Assembly: GCA_964639395.1 (NCBI GenBank)
Contig: CAZXCT010000005.1
Span: forward strand, 1 to 32,448
Length of the DNA stretch: 32,448 nt
Reading direction: 5' to 3'
Origin: ATZT02 sp964639395
GTDB lineage: Bacteria; Actinomycetota; Actinomycetes; S36-B12; UBA5976
The position numbers and the translations under genes are program-made. The notes beneath the pieces were generated by a model. It was not told the origin of the DNA and did not search any database. It saw nothing but the letters and a program-made list of their open reading frames with translations. Shown here in pieces: positions 1 to 7,564 of this stretch (the first letter of the stretch is position 1; the number at the start of each line of letters is the position of its first letter).

Positions 1-1352
1 CCTTCTAGTGTTAGTACTTTTTCATCTCGACCATAGACGCCTAAAATTCTTGCAAAAGTTCCCCAAGCGCGTGGATGTGGTCGCTTGCCAAACAAAATGC
101 CATCACTGCCAATCATATGATTTTCATGTTGCATAATTGTGCGTACGTTTTCTTCATTTCCAGCAAAAATTACACAAGAGCTTTCAAAATCTTCATCAAT
201 AATTAAATCTAAATATGCTTCAGCTACATCCTTTTTTACGCTATCTGCATATTGTTGAAGGTTCATACCTATTGCCACATTGTTATCAGGCCTATTAACG
301 TGCGCAATAATTACTGCGGTCCAGTTGACGGGTGAGCCTTGATTGCCGTCTGTGCCAGTAACTTTTAATTCGTGAATCAACTTCGCTCTCGCATCAGAAT
401 TCTCTATTCGTTCTTTTGCTTTTTTAAGGCCTCCCTCACTTATCCAAGATGGTAAAAATGCATGCAGGTAGGTCATGCCGGCAAGGTAGGGATAACTATC
501 TAGCGATACATCTACGCCATTAATTTTTGCTTGAGACAACTTATCGATGAGTAACTGCGCTTTACCCCAATATTTTGGCGCGCTCATATGGCAGTGAGTT
601 AAGTGAAGTGCACAATTAGATTTTTTTGAAATATCAAGACATTCATCTACTGCTTCTAGAAATCCCAAACCATAATTTCTATGATGCGGGGCGTAATAAC
701 CTCCGTGGTTAGATACAGTTTTACATAATTCCACTAATTCATCATCATGTGCATAAATTGCTGGGGTGTAGGTAAGTCCGGCAGAAATACCTACTGCGCC
801 TTCTTTCATGCTAATTTCGGTAATTGTTTTCATTTCATTTAATTCATTTTCATTTGCATACCTAGCAGCCCCACCCATTACTAACATTCGTAAAGTTCCA
901 TGCGGGATCAACATCGCTACATTTAAAGCAGAACCCTGATCAATTTTGTCTAAGTATTCACCAATGCTTGAAAAGTCCAACTTTGAAATTTCTGGTTTTC
1001 CGTTCCAGCCTGCTAACTGCTGCGCTAATTCTGCTTTGGTCTGTGGATTTACTGGGGCGTAACTCAATCCATCTTGACCAACTACTTCAAGCGTTACGCC
1101 TTGAGTGGTTTTAGCTAAATGTTCTTTATCTTGCAAAACTGCTAGGTCTGAGTGAGAATGCATATCAATAAACCCTGGAGCGACGGCTAAACCAGAAACA
1201 TCTATTTGTTCGCCGAGCGAATTAGATTTTCCAGGTTCTGTTATTTCTTGAATTCGCCCTTGATGAACAACAACATCTCCCTGATAGCCGGGATTTGAGG
1301 TTCCATCAATGACTAAAGCGTTTTTTAAAACAAACGAATTAGAAATTTTTAT
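1..1352 (-). CDS. N-acyl-D-amino-acid deacylase (amidohydrolase), 3' end outside window
   Basis: I translated this frame by hand; it stays open from about 1352 to the left edge, giving about 450 residues. It has the D-aminoacylase layout: an N-terminal beta segment ending in ALVIDGT, the metal site GFIDMHSHSD, QGVTLEVVGQDG, PHGTLR, a second His cluster THCHMS, then GSDG and HPRAWGTFARILG near the C-terminal end seen. The family hydrolyses N-acyl-D-amino acids to D-amino acid plus carboxylate with a metal in a TIM barrel. Where many members have N-C-G with a zinc-binding Cys, this one has Q-D-G. Relatives are usually about 480-530 aa, so some tens of C-terminal residues are missing. There is no ATG, GTG or TTG at the expected start: the frame opens after a TAG, and the best sites are ATA (1352) overlapping the SDR stop as ATAA, or ATT (1346) after AGGG. 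It is last in the amino-sugar operon as seen. Family is certain, substrate is not. Confidence 0.85.
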   Translation of the reverse strand, partial: MKISNSFVLKNALVIDGTSNPGYQGDVVVHQGRIQEITEPGKSNSLGEQIDVSGLAVAPGFIDMHSHSDLAVLQDKEHLAKTTQGVTLEVVGQDGLSYAPVNPQTKAELAQQLAGWNGKPEISKLDFSSIGEYLDKIDQGSALNVAMLIPHGTLRMLVMGGAARYANENELNEMKTITEISMKEGAVGISAGLTYTPAIYAHDDELVELCKTVSNHGGYYAPHHRNYGLGFLEAVDECLDISKKSNCALHLTHCHMSAPKYWGKAQLLIDKLSQAKINGVDVSLDSYPYLAGMTYLHAFLPSWISEGGLKKAKERIENSDARAKLIHELKVTGTDGNQGSPVNWTAVIIAHVNRPDNNVAIGMNLQQYADSVKKDVAEAYLDLIIDEDFESSCVIFAGNEENVRTIMQHENHMIGSDGILFGKRPHPRAWGTFARILGVYGRDEKVLTLE

Positions 1353-2131
1353 CCCTGTGCCTCTATCACTCTAAACATCGGTGCTGGCCCTGCAAGCAAA
1401 CCACCATCGATTACAACTTCTGTTCCACTCATCCAACTAGATTCATCTGATGCTAAAAATAAAACAACATTTGAAACATCTTGCGGGGTACCCACTCTTC
1501 CCATTGGATACCAGGCCTTTAAATCTTCAAAAACTTGCGGGTTTCTTTTTGCGCGCTCGCTCCAAATTTCGGTGGCAATTGTTCCTGGAATAACCGTATT
1601 CGAGCGAATCCCATCTTTTCCGTACCTCGTGGTAATAGTTCTCGCAAAAGCCAATACTCCTGCTTTAGCAATTGAGTAAACATCTGAGCCGTACATCCCC
1701 TTGGCATTAACCGTGGCAATGTTTATGATGTTTCCCTTTTTCTTGGCAATCATGTCAGGCATTACGGCAGTTGTACATAAAAATGCACCATTTAAAACCA
1801 CAGTCATGGTGCGATCGAATTCTTCAATTGATGTGCCAAGCAGATCTTCTGTTTTTGGCAAATAGGTTGCGTTATTTACCAGCACGTCAACAGTACCCAA
1901 GTCATTTTTTATTTGATTAAAGACACTTTTTACATCCTGAGCTACTGAAATGTCTAATTTGTAGGCTTTAGCGCCACTAATTTCTTCAGCCGCCTTTGTT
2001 GCACCTTCGTAATCTAAATCAACCATGGCTACTTTGGCGCCATTTTCTGCAAAATCTTTTGACATCTGCTTACCGATGCCTCGTCCGGCGCCAGTGACAA
2101 CTATTACTTTATTTTCTAAACTACTAAACAT
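1349..2131 (-). CDS. SDR-family NAD(P)-dependent oxidoreductase
   Basis: A 260-residue classical short-chain dehydrogenase. The Rossmann motif TGAGRGIG lies at residues 13-20, NNA at 86-88, the structural Asn at 114, and the active-site YSIAK gives Tyr152 and Lys156. Asp38-40 after beta 2 (MVDLD) suggests NAD(H) preference. The usual catalytic Ser, about 13 residues before the Tyr, is replaced: the segment reads NIATVN, so Thr140 would have to serve. The C-terminal GTEVVIDGG matches the family. It starts with ATG three bases after the permease stop and overlaps the deacylase frame at its end, so all are probably cotranscribed. In this context it could oxidise a sugar or amino sugar, or act on a hydroxyl of an N-acyl compound; the sequence does not fix the substrate. 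Confidence 0.9.
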   Translation of the reverse strand: MFSSLENKVIVVTGAGRGIGKQMSKDFAENGAKVAMVDLDYEGATKAAEEISGAKAYKLDISVAQDVKSVFNQIKNDLGTVDVLVNNATYLPKTEDLLGTSIEEFDRTMTVVLNGAFLCTTAVMPDMIAKKKGNIINIATVNAKGMYGSDVYSIAKAGVLAFARTITTRYGKDGIRSNTVIPGTIATEIWSERAKRNPQVFEDLKAWYPMGRVGTPQDVSNVVLFLASDESSWMSGTEVVIDGGLLAGPAPMFRVIEAQG

Positions 2132-2134
2132 TAA

Positions 2135-2965
2135 TCACTTTATGCTTCCTGCGGTGAGTCCTGAAACTAACCACTTTTGAATTAAGCCGAACAGTATTAC
2201 TACCGGAATGATTGAGATGAATGCTGCAGCAAATAGATAATTCCATTGAACTTGATATTGACCAATAAAGGTATTAATACCGACTGTTAATGGTCGTTTC
2301 TCAACCGTACTGGTTAAAGTCAAAGCAATTACGAATTCATTCCAAGCGGCAATAAAGGTAAATATCAATGCCGTGGCAATACCAGGCAAAGCGAGTGGGA
2401 TCGTTATTTTACGTAAGGCCATGAATCTAGAGCAGCCGTCAATAAAAGCAGCATCTTCAATTTCACTTGGGATGCTGGCAAAAAACCCTGCCATAATCCA
2501 AATAGCGAATGCCAGGTTAAATGCCGCACTCACTAATACCAGCGAAGTGTAGGTATTAACCAAACCTAAAGTCACTACTTCACGATAAATACCGACAACT
2601 AAGGCGACAGGTGAAAGCATCTGCGTTACCAGCACTAACAATAAAAATACCGCGCGCCCACGAAACTTAAATCGGGCAACATAATAAGCGGCAGGCAGTG
2701 CCACAACTAATACAACTAAAGTTGCCGCAAGAGAAATAATCACAGAGTTTTTTAGGTAAGTTGCAATTGGCGCATTATTAAACGTCTCAATAAAATTATT
2801 CCACTGCCAATTACTTGGTACATAACTCGCTGGAATCATAAATAATTCATCATCAGGCTTTGTCGCAGTGGTCAACATGTGTAGGTAAGGGACAGCAAAA
2901 ACAAAAGCAACTGCATATGCGCTTATTGCGATAAGGCTGGTCTTGAAAAACTGATTAGTTTTCAT
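2135..2965 (-). CDS. Carbohydrate ABC transporter permease, MalG type (CUT1)
   Basis: A 276-residue inner-membrane permease with about six hydrophobic helices: an N-terminal helix near residues 10-27, a large periplasmic loop with the YVPSNWQWNNF segment, then five more. The EAA loop that contacts the ATPase is visible as EDAAFIDGCSRFMALRKITI, followed by PLALPGIATALIFTFIAAWN, which is typical of MalG/LacG/UgpE proteins. The start is ATG with GGAGG eight bases upstream, and it overlaps the end of the other permease gene by 11 bases, so the two are translationally coupled and form a heterodimer. No ATPase gene is nearby; CUT1 systems of actinobacteria often share an MsmK-like ATPase encoded elsewhere. 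Confidence 0.95.
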   Translation of the reverse strand: MKTNQFFKTSLIAISAYAVAFVFAVPYLHMLTTATKPDDELFMIPASYVPSNWQWNNFIETFNNAPIATYLKNSVIISLAATLVVLVVALPAAYYVARFKFRGRAVFLLLVLVTQMLSPVALVVGIYREVVTLGLVNTYTSLVLVSAAFNLAFAIWIMAGFFASIPSEIEDAAFIDGCSRFMALRKITIPLALPGIATALIFTFIAAWNEFVIALTLTSTVEKRPLTVGINTFIGQYQVQWNYLFAAAFISIIPVVILFGLIQKWLVSGLTAGSIK

Positions 2966-3866
2966 TTTGCTTCCTCCATCCTGATACCCGCAAGAAGAGT
3001 AAAATAAACAAGAAAATAATCACAAAGTTAAAAGTGGCCAGCGCGGCAGATTGGCCCATTTCTTGCATTCGGAACGCCAACTTGTACATAAAAGTTGTTG
3101 TAACGTCGGTCGAATTACCTGGCCCACCTTGCGTGATAACCCAGATAATCGGAAAGTTATTAAACACATTTATCAAGTTGATTACTAATGCAACCAATAA
3201 GGCCGGGCGAAGTAACGGAAATATAATCCGCCAATAAGTGCGCCAGGGCGAAGAGCCATCTACTTGTGCAGCTTCTCTAATTTCGTTAGGAATGGTTTGC
3301 AAACCCGCAAGTAGTACAAAGCTGGTGAAAGGTAGCGATACAAAAACTGCCACTGCCACCATCCAGGCCAGCGCAACTGCCGGATAGCCCAACCAGTCAA
3401 TTGGATCATCAATTATTTTCAAATCGACAAGTAAGCGATTAAAAAATCCATAATAGCCGTTAAGCATCCAATTAAAAGTTAACGCAGTCGAGAACACTGA
3501 CGCTGCCCAAGGCAAAATTATGAACCATCTGACAACTGTTAGCCCGGGGAATTTTTGGTTTAATAAAGATGCTAGTGGCAAAGATATTATTGCTGTGAAA
3601 AATACAATTATAATTACCCAAAAAAATGTTCTTGCAAATATTGTTACTAATTCTGGCCTTGCCAGCAATTCGGCATAATTTTGAAAGCCTACATAGCCCA
3701 AGATTAATCCGCTACGAGAAACTTCTCTAAATGAAGTTCGTACCATTTCAAAGGCTGGCCAAAATACCCAAGTAGCAATCAAAATAATTGCGGGTGTGAT
3801 CCACGGCCAAGCGCCCAGCGGCGGTCTTCTAAATTTTTTATCTGATCTAAATTTTAGGTTTGACAT
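2955..3866 (-). CDS. Carbohydrate ABC transporter permease, MalF type (CUT1)
   Basis: A sugar-transporter permease of about 303 residues with six predicted membrane helices. The EAA loop reads EIREAAQVDGSSPWRTYWRI, followed by IIFPLLRPALLVALVINLI, and the segment WVITQGGPGNSTDVTTTFMY is a strong MalF/UgpA signature. I start it at ATG 3866 (MSNLKFRSDKKFRR), preceded by AGGGGTGAT, rather than at the longer frame start at 3908. The longer start would add 14 residues unlike the family and would run into the foot of the intergenic hairpin at 3910-3940. It pairs with the MalG-type permease downstream and receives substrate from the lipoprotein encoded upstream. Confidence 0.94.
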   Translation of the reverse strand: MSNLKFRSDKKFRRPPLGAWPWITPAIILIATWVFWPAFEMVRTSFREVSRSGLILGYVGFQNYAELLARPELVTIFARTFFWVIIIVFFTAIISLPLASLLNQKFPGLTVVRWFIILPWAASVFSTALTFNWMLNGYYGFFNRLLVDLKIIDDPIDWLGYPAVALAWMVAVAVFVSLPFTSFVLLAGLQTIPNEIREAAQVDGSSPWRTYWRIIFPLLRPALLVALVINLINVFNNFPIIWVITQGGPGNSTDVTTTFMYKLAFRMQEMGQSAALATFNFVIIFLFILLFLRVSGWRKQNEN

Positions 3867-3909
3867 ATCACCCCTGAAGAGTTGACAACATGTGTGAATG
3901 TAATGCATG

Positions 3910-3940
3910 GCTCACTAGAGGGGCGAACCCCCTAGTGAGC
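3910..3940 (-). promoter_or_regulatory. Strong intercistronic stem-loop between binding protein and permeases
   Basis: Read on the minus strand, arms GCTCACTAG-GGGG and CCCC-T-CTAGTGAGC form a 13-bp stem with a single bulged T and a TTCG tetraloop. It sits between the lipoprotein stop (3978) and the permease start (3866). No T-run follows, so it is a poor rho-independent terminator. A smaller inverted repeat, TAATTGC/GCAATTA (3949-3968), lies between it and the lipoprotein stop. Hairpins at this point in sugar ABC operons are known to protect the binding-protein mRNA from 3' decay or to cause partial termination; that role is inferred here. Confidence 0.75.
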
Positions 3941-3977
3941 TTGCAAATTAATTGCTAAAAAGCAATTAGTTAATTAA

Positions 3978-5246
3978 TTAACCTTGTTCAGCTAGAGCTT
4001 GAATTTGACCTAGTACGCCTGCGGCGTCATCTAGTGCCAAACCAACTTTTTGCTGCATTTCGGTTTGAACTGCTGGCCAGTTAGCGAGATCGCCTGGGTA
4101 GAAAATAGCTCCAGGTAATAGATCGATAAATGGTCCAATTGCAGGATCGCTAGCAGCTTGAGCACCAGCTGAAACAGTTGCAGGAATAAACCCACCAGCT
4201 GCTTCTAGGAACCCAAGGTAGTTATCTGGCACATAGATGAAATCCATGAATGCCTTAACTGCTGCTTGATTGCCTTCTTTTTTGAATCCAAAGAAGTAAT
4301 CTTGCACACCTAGTGTGATAGATGACTTGCCATCATTGTGTGGGAATGCGCCAGTACCGAAATCAACGGTACTACCTTGATCTGCCAACACTGATGGGAA
4401 GAACACAGAACCGTTAACCATTGCAATTTTGCCTTCACCGAAAAGTTGGAACACATCGGTGCGGTTTGTAGTTGCAGGGTTTGGCTGGGTGTATCCGGCG
4501 TCAACCATCTTCTTTAAGAATCCCATGGTTTCAATGTTTTCGGCTGAGTTAATAACCCATGAACCGTCTTTGTAAACATTTCCGCCATTACCGCCAGCCC
4601 AAATCATGAATTCAGCTTGAGCCTCTTCAGGTCCAAAAGGAACACCGTATGGGAATACGCCTGGAACGTTTGCCTTGATAGCAGCAGCTGCTACTTCAAG
4701 TTCGCTCCAAGTTGTTGGTGGTGTGGTGATTCCAGCTTGCTCAAAGATCTCTTTGTTGTAGAACATTGCACGAGCAGATGCCAAATCTGGCACAGCGTAT
4801 GCAACTCCGTCATACTTTGAGTTGTCTAAGAAAGCAGGAACAATGTCAGCCAAAACATCTGGGCTCACAATGTCTTCTGCTGGATATAGCAAACCGTCTG
4901 CTGCAAAGTTAGCAAAGACGTTTGAGTTTGCAATGTCTGGAGCTTGACCAGTTGCTACCAAGGTAGCTAACTTGTCATTTAGTTGTTCCCAGTTAACAAC
5001 TTCTACAGTTGCTGTAACTTGTGGATACTCCTCCATGAATCGTGCAGCCAAATCATCAAAATATGGTTGCATGTCGTCTGTATATTGTGCCATCACAATA
5101 TAAAGATCGGTCGCTGGAATTTCACCAGCTACCTCAGTAGAGTCAGTTGAAGTTTCAGCTGAATCTGATTCTGAGGCGCCACTTGAGCAGGCAGCCAGCA
5201 ATAGTGCAAGAGCAGCTATGCCGACGATTCCTCGCTTTAAGCGCAT
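3978..5246 (-). CDS. Sugar ABC transporter substrate-binding lipoprotein (CUT1)
   Basis: A 422-residue extracytoplasmic solute-binding protein. The N-terminus MRLKRGIVGIAALALLLAAC is a lipoprotein signal peptide with lipobox LAAC; Cys20 would be lipidated. A Ser/Thr/Glu-rich linker follows, then the family 1 fold: ARFMEEYPQVTATVEVVNWE, GQAPDIANSNVFANFAADG, FYNKEIFEQAGITTPPTTWS, and an alpha/beta lobe with WAGGNGG and MVNGSVFFP. The start is ATG with a perfect AAGGAGGG seven bases upstream. It is the first gene after a 110-base leader and is followed by a stable hairpin, consistent with higher expression than the permeases. The neighbours nagA and the SIS protein suggest N-acetylated amino sugars or chitobiose-like oligomers as ligand; the sequence alone does not show which. 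Confidence 0.93.
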   Translation of the reverse strand: MRLKRGIVGIAALALLLAACSSGASESDSAETSTDSTEVAGEIPATDLYIVMAQYTDDMQPYFDDLAARFMEEYPQVTATVEVVNWEQLNDKLATLVATGQAPDIANSNVFANFAADGLLYPAEDIVSPDVLADIVPAFLDNSKYDGVAYAVPDLASARAMFYNKEIFEQAGITTPPTTWSELEVAAAAIKANVPGVFPYGVPFGPEEAQAEFMIWAGGNGGNVYKDGSWVINSAENIETMGFLKKMVDAGYTQPNPATTNRTDVFQLFGEGKIAMVNGSVFFPSVLADQGSTVDFGTGAFPHNDGKSSITLGVQDYFFGFKKEGNQAAVKAFMDFIYVPDNYLGFLEAAGGFIPATVSAGAQAASDPAIGPFIDLLPGAIFYPGDLANWPAVQTEMQQKVGLALDDAAGVLGQIQALAEQG

Positions 5247-5320
5247 TTTCCCTCCTTATAGGTAGATTGTTGAACATCTTACGCCTATAGGATTTGAATA
5301 AATAGGTGAATACCACTTCG

Positions 5321-5334
5321 TTACAACTTTGTAA
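5321..5334. promoter_or_regulatory. Inverted repeat TTACAA-CT-TTGTAA upstream of the transporter operon, possible operator
   Basis: Perfect 6-bp arms with a 2-bp spacer lie about 75 bases before the lipoprotein ATG, in the only sizeable gap between the SIS gene and the transporter genes. On the minus strand its second half (TTGTAA) is followed 16 bases later by TATTTA, a weak but plausible promoter pair, so the repeat could overlap the -35 element. No regulator gene is present in the window to match it. Tentative. Confidence 0.35.
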
Positions 5335-5356
5335 TGATTATGCTCAAAAAGTTATT

Positions 5357-6385
5357 CTAAGTGTCAAGTTGAGTAACTTTTGACAGGTTCCTTGGTGAAT
5401 CCGGATTTAGTCCCCGGCCTACTGCTACCGCCTCTACCAGCAACTGTGCCTGGGCGACCAGCGTAAAGACGCAGTCCAGCGCAGACCAATTCTCATCACT
5501 ATATATATAGTGAAAATTATCTGATTTATTGAGGTTTCCAAACACTATTGGCTTCATACCATTTTGTATTGCCCGATTAGCCAATGTCAACAATTCAGAG
5601 TTTGCTGACTGAGATTGTCCGCTTGTGAAAATCAATAATGTTTCATCCTCACAAAATAAGGCTTTTGTTCCATGTTGTAATTCTGCAGCCGAAATACCAA
5701 TTGCATCTACATAGCAAGTTTCTCTAAATTTTAAAGCCGCTTCAATCGCAGTGTTTTCGGTGTAACCACTACCGCAACTAATCATGGTCTTTGACTTAAC
5801 AAGTGTGTTTATTAAATCATCAAAAGTAGTTTTTGAAAGTGCATTAGCCACAGCAGATGCTACTTTGGCTAACTCAGCAAGTGCTTTTTGATTATTACCC
5901 AAAATTGCCGCGATCGTACTAAGTGCCATCACTGCTGTTGAATATGATTTTGTTGCTGGTACTGCAATTTCTTTGCCAGCAATAGTCGATATTGCCAAAT
6001 CAGAAATCGTTTCTAAGGTTGATGATGGATTGTTAGATATTGCCAGCGTTGTGGCGCCATTAGATTTTGCCCACTCTAAAGCTGTAATAATTTCTTTTGT
6101 TTCACCAGATTGTGAAACTGCAATTGCTAGAACCCCGGTTAAATCTAATTTTGATTTAAAATCAATCGCCACCTCAACACTTTGTGGTTGGGCTTGAATG
6201 GCAGCCAAGTCAGCAAAAATAAATTGGGCAAAATTTGAGGCATTAGCGCTTGAGCCGCGAGCTAAAGTGATAACTCTCGTACATTGATTTTTAACCCATA
6301 AATCTTTTAACGCTGAAGATTGATTTATTACATTTTGATAAGTCTCGGCTAAGGCGGTGGGTTGTTCTAATATCTCTTTCTTCAT
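5357..6385 (-). CDS. SIS-domain amino-sugar isomerase/deaminase, GlmS C-domain / NagB-II like
   Basis: About 342 residues carrying two sugar-isomerase (SIS) domains. The N-terminus MKKEILEQPTAL resembles the linker before the isomerase half of GlmS and the start of NagB-II deaminases. ITLARGSSANAS, then AVSQSGETKEI and PATKSYSTAV, are the sugar-phosphate binding loops of the first domain; ISCGSGYTENTAIEAALKFRE and AAELQHGTKALF belong to the second. There is no glutaminase domain, so it is probably a glucosamine-6-phosphate deaminase/isomerase acting after NagA. I chose ATG 6385, five bases after the nagA stop. A GTG at 6409 would overlap nagA and has its AAGGA too close. The C-terminus VGRGLNPDSPRNLSKVTQ, with the catalytic-type loop, is intact. 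Confidence 0.87.
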   Translation of the reverse strand: MKKEILEQPTALAETYQNVINQSSALKDLWVKNQCTRVITLARGSSANASNFAQFIFADLAAIQAQPQSVEVAIDFKSKLDLTGVLAIAVSQSGETKEIITALEWAKSNGATTLAISNNPSSTLETISDLAISTIAGKEIAVPATKSYSTAVMALSTIAAILGNNQKALAELAKVASAVANALSKTTFDDLINTLVKSKTMISCGSGYTENTAIEAALKFRETCYVDAIGISAAELQHGTKALFCEDETLLIFTSGQSQSANSELLTLANRAIQNGMKPIVFGNLNKSDNFHYIYSDENWSALDCVFTLVAQAQLLVEAVAVGRGLNPDSPRNLSKVTQLDT

Positions 6386-6389
6386 TGAA

Positions 6390-7514
6390 CTAGTCAAGTG
6401 AAATCTCACTTCCTTGGTGCCAAACGCGCGTTACGCTTCCGGTGTTATTTAAAATTGCTAAATCAGCAATAAAGCCTTTTTTAATTTGACCTCTGTCGCT
6501 AAGTCCCAAAACTTTTGCCGGGATACTGGTTGCCGCAGCAATTGCATTAGCGGGTGCTACCCCACAATCAATTACATTTTTCACCGACTGATCCATTCGA
6601 ACTGCGCTTCCGGCAATAACTCCATCGCTTCTTTTAGGTGGCTTTCCCGCTTCGACTAGGACAGTTTGCCTGCCCAAATTAAATTCCCCGTTAGCCATAC
6701 CCATCGCACTAATTGCATCGGTCACTAACACCACACGTTCACTTGCAGTCTGAAAAATCAACTTAATTGTTTCTTTATTCAGATGGTAAAGATCAGCAAT
6801 CGCTCCTAGATAAAGTTGTGGGTTAATTAGCGCTTGTGAGGCTAAGCCACTTTCTCTATGGTGTACACCAGATTGCGCATTAAAAATATGAGTGACCATT
6901 CGAGCGCCTTTTTCAACTGCCAATGAAGTCTGTTCGCTGCTAGCCATGGAATGGCCTACGCTCACGATCACCTCGTTGTCAACTAGGTAAGAAATGGCCG
7001 CTAGGGCGCCAGCTAGCTCTGGAGCCAAGGTAATTAATTTTATTTTTTTTGTGGCTATTAATTGCTTAATTTCATCTAAATTAATTTCGCGAACTTGCGA
7101 TGGATCATGCGTTCCGCGAGCAGCTTGCGAGATGTATGGCCCTTCAAGATGCACCCCAAGTGAATCGCTCAATTCAGGTTGCGAATCTATGTCAATTTCA
7201 GATAGTTGCTTAAGTAAACTCTTCTGACTTGCCGTAATCAGCGTAGGTAAAAAGCCAGTTACGCCAGTTTTAAGAAGTTGTCGACGAAACTCATTAAAGT
7301 CGTCTCGCTGCCCACTCTGAAAATCAATTCCAAAACCACCATTTATTTGTAGATCAATCATTCCCGGGATTAATACCCCATCTGATTCAGAGATTTTAAT
7401 ATCAGAGCCACTTTGAAAATCAGAAACCACATCTACGATTCGGTTGCCGTCTAATTCAACAGTCGCAGCAGTAATAGCACCGTTCACGAATGCCGCTGCG
7501 GCTGAAATCTTCAA
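6390..7514 (-). CDS. nagA: N-acetylglucosamine-6-phosphate deacetylase
   Basis: A 374-residue amidohydrolase that removes acetate from GlcNAc-6-phosphate in the cytoplasm. Family signatures in order: LIPGMIDLQINGGFGIDF (48-65), GVHLEGPYIS with the metal-binding Glu near 124, VGHSMAS with His near 188, THIFNAQSG with His near 209, and VTDAISAMG with the catalytic Asp near 266. Length is normal for NagA. It starts at TTG 7514 with AAGGA five bases upstream. The product glucosamine-6-phosphate is the expected substrate for the SIS protein encoded five bases downstream. The MFS gene lies 50 bases upstream on the same strand and may share its transcript. Confidence 0.95.
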   Translation of the reverse strand: MKISAAAAFVNGAITAATVELDGNRIVDVVSDFQSGSDIKISESDGVLIPGMIDLQINGGFGIDFQSGQRDDFNEFRRQLLKTGVTGFLPTLITASQKSLLKQLSEIDIDSQPELSDSLGVHLEGPYISQAARGTHDPSQVREINLDEIKQLIATKKIKLITLAPELAGALAAISYLVDNEVIVSVGHSMASSEQTSLAVEKGARMVTHIFNAQSGVHHRESGLASQALINPQLYLGAIADLYHLNKETIKLIFQTASERVVLVTDAISAMGMANGEFNLGRQTVLVEAGKPPKRSDGVIAGSAVRMDQSVKNVIDCGVAPANAIAAATSIPAKVLGLSDRGQIKKGFIADLAILNNTGSVTRVWHQGSEISLD

Positions 7515-7564
7515 AAAATCCTTCTTAGCTTCAGTAGGCCCTAATCCTAATAAATACAGTCAAG

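Noticed and set aside
7515..7564. Separate nagA promoter based on TTGACT at the end of the MFS gene
   Set aside because: No acceptable -10 at 16-18 bases; cotranscription with the MFS gene is equally likely.
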